57,997 bases of DNA from Gammaproteobacteria bacterium (lineage in GTDB: Bacteria; Pseudomonadota; Gammaproteobacteria; Steroidobacterales; XN24), in contig JAHEFR010000018.1 in NCBI GenBank assembly GCA_024640085.1, positions 1-57,997 of the forward strand. The letters are read 5' to 3'. The position numbers and the translations under genes were made by a program. The notes beneath the pieces were generated by a model. It searched no databases. It worked only from the letters and a program-made list of their open reading frames with translations, and was not told the origin of the DNA. This document shows, piece by piece, positions 9,025-17,260 of this stretch. Within the stretch, counting starts at the first letter, position 1; every line of letters begins with the position of its first letter.

Positions 9025-10174
9025 GCGGCGTGGCATCGTAACCTGTCATCTCCAGGTACCCCCTGCCGGTTACCGGGACACCGCGCCGGAATCCGGCCAC
9101 CCGGACCGCACCCTCCCAGTAGGTCACGGACAGGTCCATTTCCTGAGCGTCTAGGACGGCTTCTACCTCGAGGCGCAGATTTTCGGAGGGGATAGCGAGA
9201 TCCCATGAAACCGGGTACCTGATCCCGGTCTCCGGGCTCGTCCAGTATCGGCGTGGGGTGAGCGCAACGCCCGCGGCCTCCAGCCGCCGATGTGGCCGCG
9301 TCAGCGTCCCGGCGCTCAGGGGGTCCGCGCTGCCGTCCATGCGCCTTAGCTGGTAGTACATCAGCTCACCACCGTCGTCGAGCTGAAGGGCGAACCAGTC
9401 CCAACCCCGGACCAGGGGCCCGAGGGCGCTGGTCCCCCACTCCCGATCAAGCCAGGCCTGGCCCGTTACCGGCAGGACCTCCCCGGCTAATGTCACCTCA
9501 CCGGAGGCAGGCAGTCTCGGGTAGCTGTAGTAATGAGACGCGTTGCCCGGGCCCGGTCCTTTCCGGCTGAACCCGTTCTCGCCCTGCAACACCGGCCCGG
9601 GGCCGGGCATCAGGGTCAAGGCAAGACCGAATCCCTCCGATCGCGCCGTCAGATCGATAGGCAGGAACGGCGCGTCCGTCGACGCCATGCGCCAGTCCTT
9701 GATCCAGGCAGTGAACGGCTCTGCGGTGGCACCAGCCAGCCCCATTTCCCCTCCCCGCGCAATGCGCTCGGTGCTGAAGAAGCGCTTCCGGTCCACGTCC
9801 GTGAACGCCAGGTGCCCCATCCAGACCTGTCGGGTAGCCCAGCGAGACGCTCGATCTTCAGTGGCTGTTCCCAGGGCGAACCGGAAGATCGTGAACTGGA
9901 AGCCGAACCGCCGGCCGCCGGGGCCGTCGAGATTGCCCGTGAGGTACCACCACTCCGATCGAAAATCCGGGTGCGGTCCATGGTCGAAAGGGAACGTGGG
10001 CCGGTAGGACGGGTCAGCGAGCAGGAGTCCGGAGGCATCGGCATCGCCGAGCAGGCTGGCAACCTGCAGCCCCCGGGCCGTGGGCGTTTCCTCGGGCATC
10101 CGCAGCAGATAAAGCAGCGCCGCGCTGGCGGCGATCGCCAGACCGAGGCTCAAGGCGATCCGACGTCGAGTCAC
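9014..10174 (-). CDS. AttH/CrtC-type lipocalin-like secreted or anchored protein
   Basis: A 386-residue protein with an N-terminal membrane segment (RRRIALSLGLAIAASAALLY) followed by the lipocalin-like fold shared by AttH and carotenoid 1,2-hydratase (CrtC), seen in FDHGPHPDFRSEWWYLTGNL and WLDREWGTS. In AttEFGH systems this protein accompanies an ABC ATPase and FtsX-type permease, as here. A carotenoid role is unlikely because no carotenoid genes are nearby. It starts with a GTG at 10174, two bases past the stop of the permease gene, so translation is probably coupled. The ligand is unknown. Confidence 0.88.
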   Translation of the reverse strand: MTRRRIALSLGLAIAASAALLYLLRMPEETPTARGLQVASLLGDADASGLLLADPSYRPTFPFDHGPHPDFRSEWWYLTGNLDGPGGRRFGFQFTIFRFALGTATEDRASRWATRQVWMGHLAFTDVDRKRFFSTERIARGGEMGLAGATAEPFTAWIKDWRMASTDAPFLPIDLTARSEGFGLALTLMPGPGPVLQGENGFSRKGPGPGNASHYYSYPRLPASGEVTLAGEVLPVTGQAWLDREWGTSALGPLVRGWDWFALQLDDGGELMYYQLRRMDGSADPLSAGTLTRPHRRLEAAGVALTPRRYWTSPETGIRYPVSWDLAIPSENLRLEVEAVLDAQEMDLSVTYWEGAVRVAGFRRGVPVTGRGYLEMTGYDATPLNP

Positions 10175-10175
10175 G

Positions 10176-12692
10176 TCATTCGTCTCTCAGGTCGTTGGCC
10201 GGGCGGCGTCGGGCCGATCGCCACGCCGGATAGACCCCGCCCACGACCGCCGCGGCCGCGGCCAGCCCCATTCCCTGGGCCAGCACCCAGGGGTCGATGT
10301 CGAACTCCATGGTCCAGGCGAACGCACGCACGTTGATGACGCGGATCAGGATGGCGGCCAGAGCGACGCCCAGGGGCATGGCCAGGAGGCCCGCGGTCAC
10401 CCCCAGCGTGGCCGTCTGACCCAGGACCAGTCGGCGCACCTGGCCAGGCGTCCAGCCGAGAGCCCTGAGAACCGCCATTTCCCTCACCCGCTCCATCTGT
10501 TGGGACTGAAGGGCACTCATGACCCCGAAAAAGGCCACGACACCGACCAGCAGCTGCAGCACGCGGGTGATGGTGAAAGTCCGGTCGAAAACGGCGAGTG
10601 AAGCCGACCTTATCTCACGGTTTGACGCCACACGGATTCCCCGGCCGCCACCCAGCACCCCGTCGATCGCGCGCCGAAGACCGCGGCTGTCCGTACCCGC
10701 CGACGCGACCACGCCGAGTCCGTCGATGCGTCGCACCTGCCAGTCGTCGCGGAATCGGTCCATGTGCAAGGCGACCACGCCCCGGTCCGAGGTATAGTCC
10801 CTGAATACCCCGGCGATCTGGAAGACACTGGTGCCGCGGGCAGACGGTAGCTCCACATCGTCGCCGGCGGACAGTCCCGCCCGCCTTGCGAAGGACTCGG
10901 ATAACAGGACTGACCGGCCAGCGTCGAATTCCTGGCGGGCCCGGACCGGGTCACCCGAAATCAGCGCCAGTCCCCAGTCGCCGTCCCCCGGATCCAGCGC
11001 CCACAGGCGCATCTCACCGTCCGGGGTAGTAACGCGAGTCCTGGTGGATCGGGTCACCCTGGCGACCTCCGGCAAATCTCTCAGGGTCACCGTGAGCCGG
11101 TCACCGTCGCCTCCGTCGGCGTACCAGGCCTCGCCGAGGCTGACGTACATGTCGGCTCTGAGAGAGTCCGCCAGCCAGCGGTCCACGCTGGAACGAAAGC
11201 TCCCGACCATCAGGCCGACGCCGACAACTGTGGCGACGGAGACCATCAGGGCGGCGACGGCCACGCCGGTCCGGCTCAGGGACGCTTCGATGCCGCGCAG
11301 CGCCATGCGCAGCGGCATGTCCAGGTAGCGACCGACGCCGCGTGACAACAGTCCCATCACCGCGGCGATCACGGGCGGTGTCATCAGGGCTGCAGCGACG
11401 ATGACGGCAAACATGCCGGCGAACGCTGTCAACAGGGAATCGTCGGCCAGCCGCAACAGCAACACCGCCGCGACGCCGATGGTGACTGCCATCACCACAA
11501 GCACCGGCAGCCTTCGCCGGACTTTCCACTCCAGCGAGGCACGGCTGAGCGCCGAGCGTGGACTGACCGCCGCCGCCTCCCTGGCGGGCGCAAGGCTCGC
11601 GGCTACGGTGACGCCGAGCCCGAGCAACGCGCCCTTGAACATCAGGCCCCATGCGAGCGGGACAGCCGCCACTTCCAGCCGGAAATACAGGTCATCGATG
11701 GTTCGCACCACCAGAGAGGTGAGCACGCTGCCGAGAAGCCACCCCAGCACGAGGCCGGCTGCGGTCCCGGGCACGCCCACGAGGAATGACTCCTGGATCA
11801 CCGCGGCGAACAACTGGCGTCGGGAGACCCCGATGGTGCGAAGCATGCCAATCACCCTGCGCCGCTGGACCACCAGGAAGGACATGGTGCTGTAGATGAG
11901 AAAAGCGCCGACCAGGAGCGCCAGTAGACTGAGAGCCCGCAAGTTGATCCGGAACGCCTCGGTCATCTCCATCAGGTTCCGGGACTGGGCACCGGTGGCA
12001 ACAAGCTCGGTCCCGGGGGGGAGATCCTTGCGGAGGCCATCGGCCGTTCGTTCGTCCAGTATCAGATCTATCCTGCTTAGCCGACCGATCCGGCCCAGCA
12101 CTTCCTGGGCAGTGGCGATATCCGCGAACAGGTAGTCCCGGAGCAGGGCGGATTCCGCCACTCCCGGATAGAGCAATCCAACCAGGCGAAGGAGCACGCG
12201 CTTGCCGGCCACGTCGATCACGAGCGTCCCGCCCGGCGCAATGTCCAGATCAGCTGCGAGTTCCGGTGTCGCTACGACCGTGCCTGGCTCCGTGAGCAGG
12301 TTCCCGACCCGGGCTCCTTCGGCCAGGGAGGCGCCATAGGACCGGAATGGCGCTTCCGAGAACGGGTCCAGCCCGGTGAGAGTAAGAACGCGGCCGTCGT
12401 CCAGGACGACCCGGCCCTCGAGGGAGGGTGCGATCCGCTCCAGGCCCCGGTCCACCGCGAGAGTTCTGAACAAGGACTCGTCGAATGCCCCCGAAGGGGA
12501 CACGATCTGATGGGTAGCCGCCCCGGCCACCACCTGTCGCGAAACATCAAAGGCCCGTTGTGCCGCGGTGCCGGCCAGGTCGACTCCCGTGACCACGGCC
12601 ACACCCAGGGCCACGCCGGCAATCGCGAGGGCCAGTTGCCAGGGATGGCGGGCAAGGAATCTGCGGCCCGCACGGACGACCAGACGGCTCAC
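10176..12692 (-). CDS. FtsX-like ABC transporter permease (fused AttF-AttG type)
   Basis: An 838-residue permease with two FtsX/MacB-like halves. The first has an N-terminal helix, a large extracytoplasmic domain and three helices ending near residue 375; the second repeats the pattern to the C-terminus (RSARRRPANDLRDE). One polypeptide therefore seems to supply both permease halves. Such transporters usually move lipids, lipoproteins or peptides out of the inner membrane rather than importing solutes. It starts at GTG 12692 and overlaps the ATPase stop in GTGA. Encoded between the ATPase and the AttH-like protein, it forms the membrane part of a three-gene ABC system. Confidence 0.93.
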   Translation of the reverse strand: MSRLVVRAGRRFLARHPWQLALAIAGVALGVAVVTGVDLAGTAAQRAFDVSRQVVAGAATHQIVSPSGAFDESLFRTLAVDRGLERIAPSLEGRVVLDDGRVLTLTGLDPFSEAPFRSYGASLAEGARVGNLLTEPGTVVATPELAADLDIAPGGTLVIDVAGKRVLLRLVGLLYPGVAESALLRDYLFADIATAQEVLGRIGRLSRIDLILDERTADGLRKDLPPGTELVATGAQSRNLMEMTEAFRINLRALSLLALLVGAFLIYSTMSFLVVQRRRVIGMLRTIGVSRRQLFAAVIQESFLVGVPGTAAGLVLGWLLGSVLTSLVVRTIDDLYFRLEVAAVPLAWGLMFKGALLGLGVTVAASLAPAREAAAVSPRSALSRASLEWKVRRRLPVLVVMAVTIGVAAVLLLRLADDSLLTAFAGMFAVIVAAALMTPPVIAAVMGLLSRGVGRYLDMPLRMALRGIEASLSRTGVAVAALMVSVATVVGVGLMVGSFRSSVDRWLADSLRADMYVSLGEAWYADGGDGDRLTVTLRDLPEVARVTRSTRTRVTTPDGEMRLWALDPGDGDWGLALISGDPVRARQEFDAGRSVLLSESFARRAGLSAGDDVELPSARGTSVFQIAGVFRDYTSDRGVVALHMDRFRDDWQVRRIDGLGVVASAGTDSRGLRRAIDGVLGGGRGIRVASNREIRSASLAVFDRTFTITRVLQLLVGVVAFFGVMSALQSQQMERVREMAVLRALGWTPGQVRRLVLGQTATLGVTAGLLAMPLGVALAAILIRVINVRAFAWTMEFDIDPWVLAQGMGLAAAAAVVGGVYPAWRSARRRPANDLRDE

Positions 12693-13384
12693 GAGGCTTC
12701 GTCCGCCACGTGCAGGCCTCCGTCCCTGATCGTCAGCACCCTGTCCGCCAGGCCGATGACCTCCGGGCTGTGAGTCGCCATGATCAGAGTCGTGCCGGAG
12801 CGGCGGCAGAGGCCGTCCAAGAGGCGCAGCACGTCCCTGGCCGTCGCAAGGTCGAGGTTGCCGGTAGGCTCGTCGGCGAGTAACAGGCCTGGCTCGTGGA
12901 TCAGCGCACGGGCCAAGGCGACCCGCTGCTGCTCTCCCCCGGACAGCTCGTCCGGATAATCCGGGCCCCGATCATCCAGCCCGACGGCACTGAGCCAGCG
13001 CGCGGCTCTCTCCCTGGCCGGCCCGCCCTCCACGCCGATCAATTCAAGGGGCAACAGCAGATTTTCCACTGCGGTCAGCGTCGGCACCAGGTTGAAGAAC
13101 TGGAACAGGTATCCGAGCTTGCGTCGGCGCATCCTGGACAACTGGTCCTCGGAAAGCCGCCCGAGGGACTCTCCGTCCAGCAGCACTTCGCCGGCGCTGG
13201 GCCGGTCGAGGCCGCCGATGAGATTGAGCAGGGTCGACTTGCCAGACCCGCTGCGGCCCACCAGAACGATGAACTCGCCGTGGCGTATCGTGGCGTCGAC
13301 GCCTTCGAGCACCGGCCGCGCCTTTCCACGGGACGCGTATGCCCGCGTGAGGCCGCGCATTTCGATATGGATGCTTCCGCCCAA
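12689..13384 (-). CDS. LolD/MacB-type ABC transporter ATP-binding protein (AttE-like)
   Basis: A 231-residue ATPase with Walker [10 protein letters not shown], signature [15 protein letters not shown], Walker [13 protein letters not shown] and a His switch (MATHS). The sequence is closest in style to LolD/MacB ATPases, which drive FtsX-like permeases. The start is a TTG at 13384 chosen for its strong ribosome site GGGAGGAAGACC; there is no nearby ATG before [10 protein letters not shown]. First gene of the ATPase-permease-AttH operon, 18 bases downstream of the nuclease gene and possibly co-transcribed with it. Confidence 0.95.
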   Translation of the reverse strand: MGGSIHIEMRGLTRAYASRGKARPVLEGVDATIRHGEFIVLVGRSGSGKSTLLNLIGGLDRPSAGEVLLDGESLGRLSEDQLSRMRRRKLGYLFQFFNLVPTLTAVENLLLPLELIGVEGGPARERAARWLSAVGLDDRGPDYPDELSGGEQQRVALARALIHEPGLLLADEPTGNLDLATARDVLRLLDGLCRRSGTTLIMATHSPEVIGLADRVLTIRDGGLHVADEAS

Positions 13385-13402
13385 GGTCTTCCTCCCGGGA
13401 TG

Positions 13403-13957
13403 TCACTCAGGCCTTTCGCCGCTCGTGGCCGTACGGTTTTTCCGGCGCCACAGCCAGGGCGCTTCCCGCTCCTTCTGGGACAGCGACCACAGCCCTCTCC
13501 CTGCGGCCCGCGCCTCGTCCTCCAGCTTGAACAAGGTCTCGTCATCGGTATAGCGCCGGTATACCCAGGCGTGACCGAGCCGGACCATTTCCCGGCCCAC
13601 CTCGAGGCCGTCGCTTGCCCGCCTTATGACCGCGACGCTACGGCCGTAGACATCCACCGTCACCAGGTCGACACGCACCCACCGGTCCCCCGCCAGGGCC
13701 TCGAGGGCCTCCCGGCTCCGTCTGCTCCAGGGTTGCCGGTATTCGGGGGCGTCGATCCCGAACAGTCTCACCTCTAGATCCGTGCCGTCTTGCTTCCTTA
13801 CGATCAGGCTGTCGCCGTCCAGGATGCGGATCACCTTGCCGCCATCCTCGGGCGGCGCCTCGCAGGCAGCCGGGGACAGGAGCAAAAGGCCCAGCATCGC
13901 CAGCCCGAGCGGTCGGAGACTCCGGGTCCTGGACGGCGGGTTCCCTCTGCCAATCAT
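13403..13957 (-). CDS. Secreted thermonuclease (staphylococcal nuclease-like) lipoprotein
   Basis: A 184-residue protein with an N-terminal lipoprotein-like signal (LLLLSPAAC) and a staphylococcal-nuclease domain. Visible family motifs are ILDGDSLIV (calcium-binding Asp), RLFGIDAPE (catalytic Arg and Asp) and DVYGRSVAV. The family hydrolyses DNA and RNA in a calcium-dependent way; export would put it in the periplasm or on the membrane. The ATG at 13957 has only a weak ribosome site. The basic C-terminal tail (WLWRRKNRTA) may help bind nucleic acid. Confidence 0.9.
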   Translation of the reverse strand: MIGRGNPPSRTRSLRPLGLAMLGLLLLSPAACEAPPEDGGKVIRILDGDSLIVRKQDGTDLEVRLFGIDAPEYRQPWSRRSREALEALAGDRWVRVDLVTVDVYGRSVAVIRRASDGLEVGREMVRLGHAWVYRRYTDDETLFKLEDEARAAGRGLWSLSQKEREAPWLWRRKNRTATSGERPE

Positions 13958-14181
13958 CGGTCAGTCAGGCGGGACTCGGCGTCCGGTCCCCCTCGGGCGG
14001 CTCGAAGGGCGTGAATCGGGGCCGAACCACGCCGCCGGCGTTTGCCGGGTAGGCAGGTCCCGTCCGCCAGCGGATCGGGAACCGGATCCGGAGCATCGCA
14101 GGACGGATGGAAAGAGGTGAGGACATGAATACGTGGCCGGACCTCGGTGGCCCCAGGGAAGATATCACGCCCGGAGGCGCG

Positions 14182-14412
14182 TCAATCGGCCAGGTCGCGA
14201 AACTTCTTGCGGAGCTCGTATCCCTCGTCGGTGACGATGTGCTCGAGGACCCGGATGCGCTCCTCGAGATTCTCGAGTCTGGCGGTGGTCTCGGTGCCGG
14301 CGCCCTCAGCCTCCGGCCCTTCCCTGTGGCGGTGGCGTCCGGTACGCCTCCCGAGCACACGGCCGATGGTGACGATAAGCACGATGAGGATGACGAATTC
14401 GAAAACGTTCAT
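14182..14412 (-). CDS. Small membrane protein of the psp operon with coiled-coil tail
   Basis: A 76-residue protein: one N-terminal membrane helix (about residues 3-20), a basic loop with RHRHRE, an acidic linker, then a predicted coiled coil ending in EGYELRKKFRDLAD. The end strongly resembles that of the neighbouring second PspC-like protein (GFGLDKEFRDLQDD), which supports this frame over the open frame on the other strand. Layout is PspB-like (helix plus coiled coil). It is the last gene of the psp operon. The ATG at 14412 puts the helix at the N-terminus; a TTG at 14457 that overlaps the preceding stop is an alternative. Neither has a clear ribosome site. Confidence 0.75.
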   Translation of the reverse strand: MNVFEFVILIVLIVTIGRVLGRRTGRHRHREGPEAEGAGTETTARLENLEERIRVLEHIVTDEGYELRKKFRDLAD

Positions 14413-14453
14413 TGATCGAGAAACTCGGTCATGGTTGTCATTTCCGGACCCCG

Positions 14454-14846
14454 TCAATCATCCTGGAGATCGCGGAACTCCTTGTCCAGCCCGAACCCGG
14501 GAGACGTAACGTAACGCTCCATCTTCTGGAGGCGGGCGTCGGCCTCCCTGAGCTTGTGCCGGACCGAGGAGACGGTGGCGACAGGCGACGTTCGCACTGA
14601 TTTCCAGAACTGCTCTTCCCTCTTGTCCTTGTAGATCTCGCCCGGCTTGGCCGGTACCAGACAGCACATGATCAGGTAGACGAGAAAAGTGGCCGGGAAC
14701 AGAAACTGCATGATGACCGTCAGCACACGAGTCGCGGTCACGTCGAAGCCGAAGAAGTCGGCTACGCCGGCGCATACGCCGCAAAGCATCTTGTGCTCCC
14801 GGTCGCGATACAGGCGCCGGTAGGGAGGGCGGCCGTTCTGAGTCAT
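14454..14846 (-). CDS. Second PspC-domain envelope stress protein
   Basis: A 130-residue protein with the PspC signature (RLYRDREHKMLCGVCAGVAD) and two hydrophobic segments, then a C-terminal extension of about 50 residues with a coiled coil and the ending GFGLDKEFRDLQDD. Standard PspC binds PspB and relays membrane damage to PspA. The extension is absent from the first PspC here and recurs in the next small gene. The ATG at 14846 overlaps the upstream pspC stop in ATGA and follows TAGGTGG. Confidence 0.9.
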   Translation of the reverse strand: MTQNGRPPYRRLYRDREHKMLCGVCAGVADFFGFDVTATRVLTVIMQFLFPATFLVYLIMCCLVPAKPGEIYKDKREEQFWKSVRTSPVATVSSVRHKLREADARLQKMERYVTSPGFGLDKEFRDLQDD

Positions 14847-15139
14847 GCGCACCACCTACCGGGATTCCGCCGGCTCTGCCTCTTCCAGAAACGATCCTCG
14901 CGGCCACCGTAGAACGTCAGGGGCTTGGCGGGCAACAGCAGGCCCGCGGTCACGTACAGGATGGCTGTCGGCAGGAACAGCACGATCAGGGACAGTATGG
15001 CGAACAGCCGGACCGTGGTGACCGGCCATGCAAACCGGTCGGCGATACCGGCGCAGACGCCGTAGAACAATCCGTTCTCCCTGTCGCGGCGCAGACCGCG
15101 CAATCGCGACGGCAGTTCCTCGAGGAACTCCCAGTTCAT
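14843..15139 (-). CDS. pspC: Phage shock protein C
   Basis: A 98-residue PspC-domain protein: signature RDRENGLFYGVCAGIADRF, then two hydrophobic segments and a short basic tail. In enterobacteria PspC sits in the inner membrane with PspB and senses loss of membrane integrity, freeing PspF from PspA. The ATG at 15139 is set by the strong ribosome site GGAGGAAAAGGGT; it overlaps the pspB stop in ATGA and its own stop overlaps the next gene the same way, so the three are translationally coupled. The usual C-terminal regulatory part is short compared with Escherichia coli PspC. Confidence 0.93.
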   Translation of the reverse strand: MNWEFLEELPSRLRGLRRDRENGLFYGVCAGIADRFAWPVTTVRLFAILSLIVLFLPTAILYVTAGLLLPAKPLTFYGGREDRFWKRQSRRNPGRWCA

Positions 15140-15354
15140 ACCCTTTTCCTCCAGTCCGCGGCCTGGTCGTCGAGGATGGTCTCGAGCGCGTTGATCCTGC
15201 TCTCCATCTTCTGGGCGCTCTCCCAGATCTCCTCGAGCATCTTCTCGTCCTCCTTCGAGAGGCCCTTGGATTCCTTCCACTTGGTCATGTAGTGCAGCAC
15301 GATGATCAGCGGCAGCACAAACGAGACCATCACGATGCCGATCACTTCGCCCAT
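15136..15354 (-). CDS. pspB: Phage shock protein B
   Basis: A 72-residue protein of normal PspB length: N-terminal membrane helix (IGIVMVSFVLPLIIVLHYM), then a charged coiled coil with the family ending RINALETILDDQAADWRKRV. PspB is the inner-membrane partner of PspC in sensing envelope stress. The ATG at 15354 follows GGGAG. It lies 12 bases downstream of pspA and overlaps pspC by four bases. Confidence 0.95.
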   Translation of the reverse strand: MGEVIGIVMVSFVLPLIIVLHYMTKWKESKGLSKEDEKMLEEIWESAQKMESRINALETILDDQAADWRKRV

Positions 15355-15366
15355 GGGTGACTCCCG

Positions 15367-16050
15367 TCAGCTCGTCTGGCCGTCAGCGTCCGCCGATCCG
15401 ACCCGTTTCTTCAGGTCCACGAGGGCCGCTTCGATGGACTCTTCGTGCTCCAGGTCGGTGAGTTCCCGGCGAAGGTCTTTCTTCTGGCTGAGATCGAACG
15501 CCTCGACCCTCCCCTCGACGTTTTCCATCTTACGCTCGAACTGCTCGAACCTCACCAGCGCATCGTCGATGCGGTTCTCGTGGATGCGCTTGCGCACCTC
15601 GAGCCTGTTGCTGGCCGTTTTGTGCCTCATCACCAGCGCTTTCTGACGCGACTTGGCGTCGGCCAGCTTCTCTTCCAGGCGGGCGATGTCTTCCTTCAAC
15701 CGGGCGAGGCCTTCGTCCACCTGGGCGTGCTGGGCCTTCAGGCCCTCCACGCGCTCATCCATACGCGCGCGCTCGGCCAGGGCTGCCCTGGCCAGATCGT
15801 CCCGACCCTTGCGAACGGCCAGTTCCGCCCGCTCGTCCCATCCTTCCCGCTCGCGGACGACGGTGCCGAGCTTGCGATCCAGCTCCTTGCGATCCGCGAT
15901 GGCGCGAGCCGCCGAGGAGCGCACCTCCACCAGCGTGTCCTCCATTTCCTGGATCATCAGCCGAACGATCTTCTCGGGATCCTCGGCCTTCTCCAGCATG
16001 GCGTTGATATTGGCGTTCACGATATCCGTGAACCTCGAGAAAATGCCCAT
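15367..16050 (-). CDS. pspA: Phage shock protein A
   Basis: A 227-residue PspA/IM30 protein, almost wholly helical coiled coil. The N-terminal amphipathic helix MGIFSRFTDIVNANINAML fits membrane binding, and MIQEMEDTLVEVR is the family motif. PspA coats and stabilises damaged inner membrane and holds PspF inactive in unstressed cells (known for E. coli). The ATG at 16050 follows AGGAGG. Transcription should start from the sigma-54 promoter at 16091-16106, under control of PspF encoded divergently. Confidence 0.97.
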   Translation of the reverse strand: MGIFSRFTDIVNANINAMLEKAEDPEKIVRLMIQEMEDTLVEVRSSAARAIADRKELDRKLGTVVREREGWDERAELAVRKGRDDLARAALAERARMDERVEGLKAQHAQVDEGLARLKEDIARLEEKLADAKSRQKALVMRHKTASNRLEVRKRIHENRIDDALVRFEQFERKMENVEGRVEAFDLSQKKDLRRELTDLEHEESIEAALVDLKKRVGSADADGQTS

Positions 16051-16090
16051 TCCGCGCCTCCTGTTCCGGGGGTTGCCTGGAAAAGGACAG

Positions 16091-16106
16091 GCAGAATCCG
16101 TGCCAA
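16091..16106 (-). promoter_or_regulatory. Sigma-54 (-24/-12) promoter of pspA
   Basis: On the minus strand the sequence is TTGGCACGGATTCTGC. It carries the invariant GG (-24) and GC (-12) with exactly ten bases between them and matches consensus TGGCACG fully at -24. Transcription would start near 16080, about 30 bases before the pspA start codon. Confidence 0.9.
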
Positions 16107-16162
16107 TCAGGGCATCTTTCACAACCAATTGAATTGACTCTGTTTTTCCTCTCTCTCCCAGT

Positions 16163-16192
16163 TTGACAATTGGCTAAATAGCCAAATATGCT
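16163..16192 (+). promoter_or_regulatory. Sigma-70 promoter of pspF
   Basis: A perfect -35 box TTGACA (16163-16168), an 18-base spacer and a -10 box TATGCT (16187-16192). The spacer is almost filled by the presumed PspF-binding palindrome, so PspF should repress its own gene from here. Confidence 0.7.
16170..16185. promoter_or_regulatory. Probable PspF upstream activating site (perfect palindrome)
   Basis: TTGGCTAAATAGCCAA is a perfect 16-base palindrome centred about 97 bases upstream of the predicted pspA transcription start, the distance expected of an enhancer for a sigma-54 activator. A second, overlapping half-matching copy follows (TAGC...GCTA, about 16179-16193), which would give the paired sites usual for PspF. 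Confidence 0.75.
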
Positions 16193-16231
16193 AATTTGTC
16201 TTGCAATATCAACTAATCTTTGGTGATTTTC

Positions 16232-17260
16232 GTGACAGATTTGGCGCCGGAAAACACATCGATCATCGGCGAGTCCCCCGCTTTCCTGGAAATGATGGAG
16301 CATGTGTCCCGTGCTGCTGGCCTGGACAAGCCGGTGCTGGTCATCGGCGAACGGGGCACCGGCAAGGAACTGGTTGCCTCGCGACTCCATTACCTGTCTC
16401 CCCGATGGGACCAGCCCATGATCAAGCTCAACTGCGCCGCCCTGACCGAGAGCCTGCTCGAATCCGAATTGTTCGGGCACGAAGCCGGAGCGTTTACCGG
16501 CGCCACCCGGCGCCACGTGGGGCGGTTCGAGCGGGCGGAGGGCGGCACCCTGCTCCTCGATGAGCTGGCCACCGTTCCGTTGCGGATGCAGGAGAAGATC
16601 CTCAGGGTTATCGAGTACGGGGAATTCGAGCGGGTGGGGGGTTCCGAAACCTTGCGGACGGACGTAAGAATCGTCGGCGCCACCAATCAGGACCTGCCAG
16701 GTCTCGCCAGGGAGGGGTCGTTCCGGCCCGACCTCCTCGACCGCCTGGCTTTTGACGTCGTCACGGTGCCGCCTCTGCGTGCCCGCCGGGACGATATCCT
16801 GCGGCTGGCCGACTATTTCGCCCTGAACTTCACCAGTGAGCTGAGGCGGTCATTCTTCTCGGGGTTTTCCGAAAACGCACGAGGGCAGATGCTCGAATAC
16901 GGCTGGCCGGGCAACGTGCGCGAACTCAAGAACGCGGTCGAACGATCCGTATACCGGGCCGAGCCACCGGACTCACCCGTGGCCGAAATCCACTTCGATC
17001 CGTTCGCCTCCCCGTTCCGCATCGAGCAGACCGGCGGGACCGACCACGAACGGGCGGTGCCGCCACCGGCCCTCCCCTCAGACCTCCGGAGCCATGTGGC
17101 CGACATCGAGCGTCAGATCGTCAGTCGCGCGCTCCACGAGCACGGGTATCACCAGGGACGGGCGGCGGCGGCCCTGGGACTCACTTATCACCAGTTCCGC
17201 GGATACCTCAGGAAGTACGACATTTCGTCGCGACCTGCCGACGGCGCAGAATCGCATTAA
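16232..17260 (+). CDS. pspF: Phage shock operon transcriptional activator (sigma-54 enhancer-binding protein)
   Basis: A 342-residue AAA+ activator that starts directly with its central domain, as PspF does, with no N-terminal sensor domain. Motifs: Walker A GERGTGKE, GAFTGA (residues 86-91, contacts sigma-54), Walker B GGTLLLDELAT, and a Fis-type helix-turn-helix at the C-terminus (GRAAAALGLTYHQFRGYLRK). The GTG at 16232 is chosen because GGTGA lies five bases upstream; TTG 16220 and GTG 16223 are also in frame. It is divergent from pspA and its stop overlaps the convergent gene's stop in TTAA. Confidence 0.95.
   Translation: MTDLAPENTSIIGESPAFLEMMEHVSRAAGLDKPVLVIGERGTGKELVASRLHYLSPRWDQPMIKLNCAALTESLLESELFGHEAGAFTGATRRHVGRFERAEGGTLLLDELATVPLRMQEKILRVIEYGEFERVGGSETLRTDVRIVGATNQDLPGLAREGSFRPDLLDRLAFDVVTVPPLRARRDDILRLADYFALNFTSELRRSFFSGFSENARGQMLEYGWPGNVRELKNAVERSVYRAEPPDSPVAEIHFDPFASPFRIEQTGGTDHERAVPPPALPSDLRSHVADIERQIVSRALHEHGYHQGRAAAALGLTYHQFRGYLRKYDISSRPADGAESH

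Noticed and set aside
13965-14126. Minus-strand frame of 53 codons after the psp operon
   Set aside because: No ribosome site, Pro/Arg-rich shadow-like composition, no similarity recognised.
14125-14415. Plus-strand frame with a good ribosome site (GAGGTGAGGAC) opposite the small psp-operon gene
   Set aside because: The minus-strand gene has a membrane helix and a tail shared with the second PspC, so it is the coding one. The plus-strand product has no such support.
16123-16140. IHF site between the PspF palindrome and the pspA promoter
   Set aside because: The best AT-rich match differs from the IHF consensus at several key positions, so I do not call it, although an IHF site would be expected.
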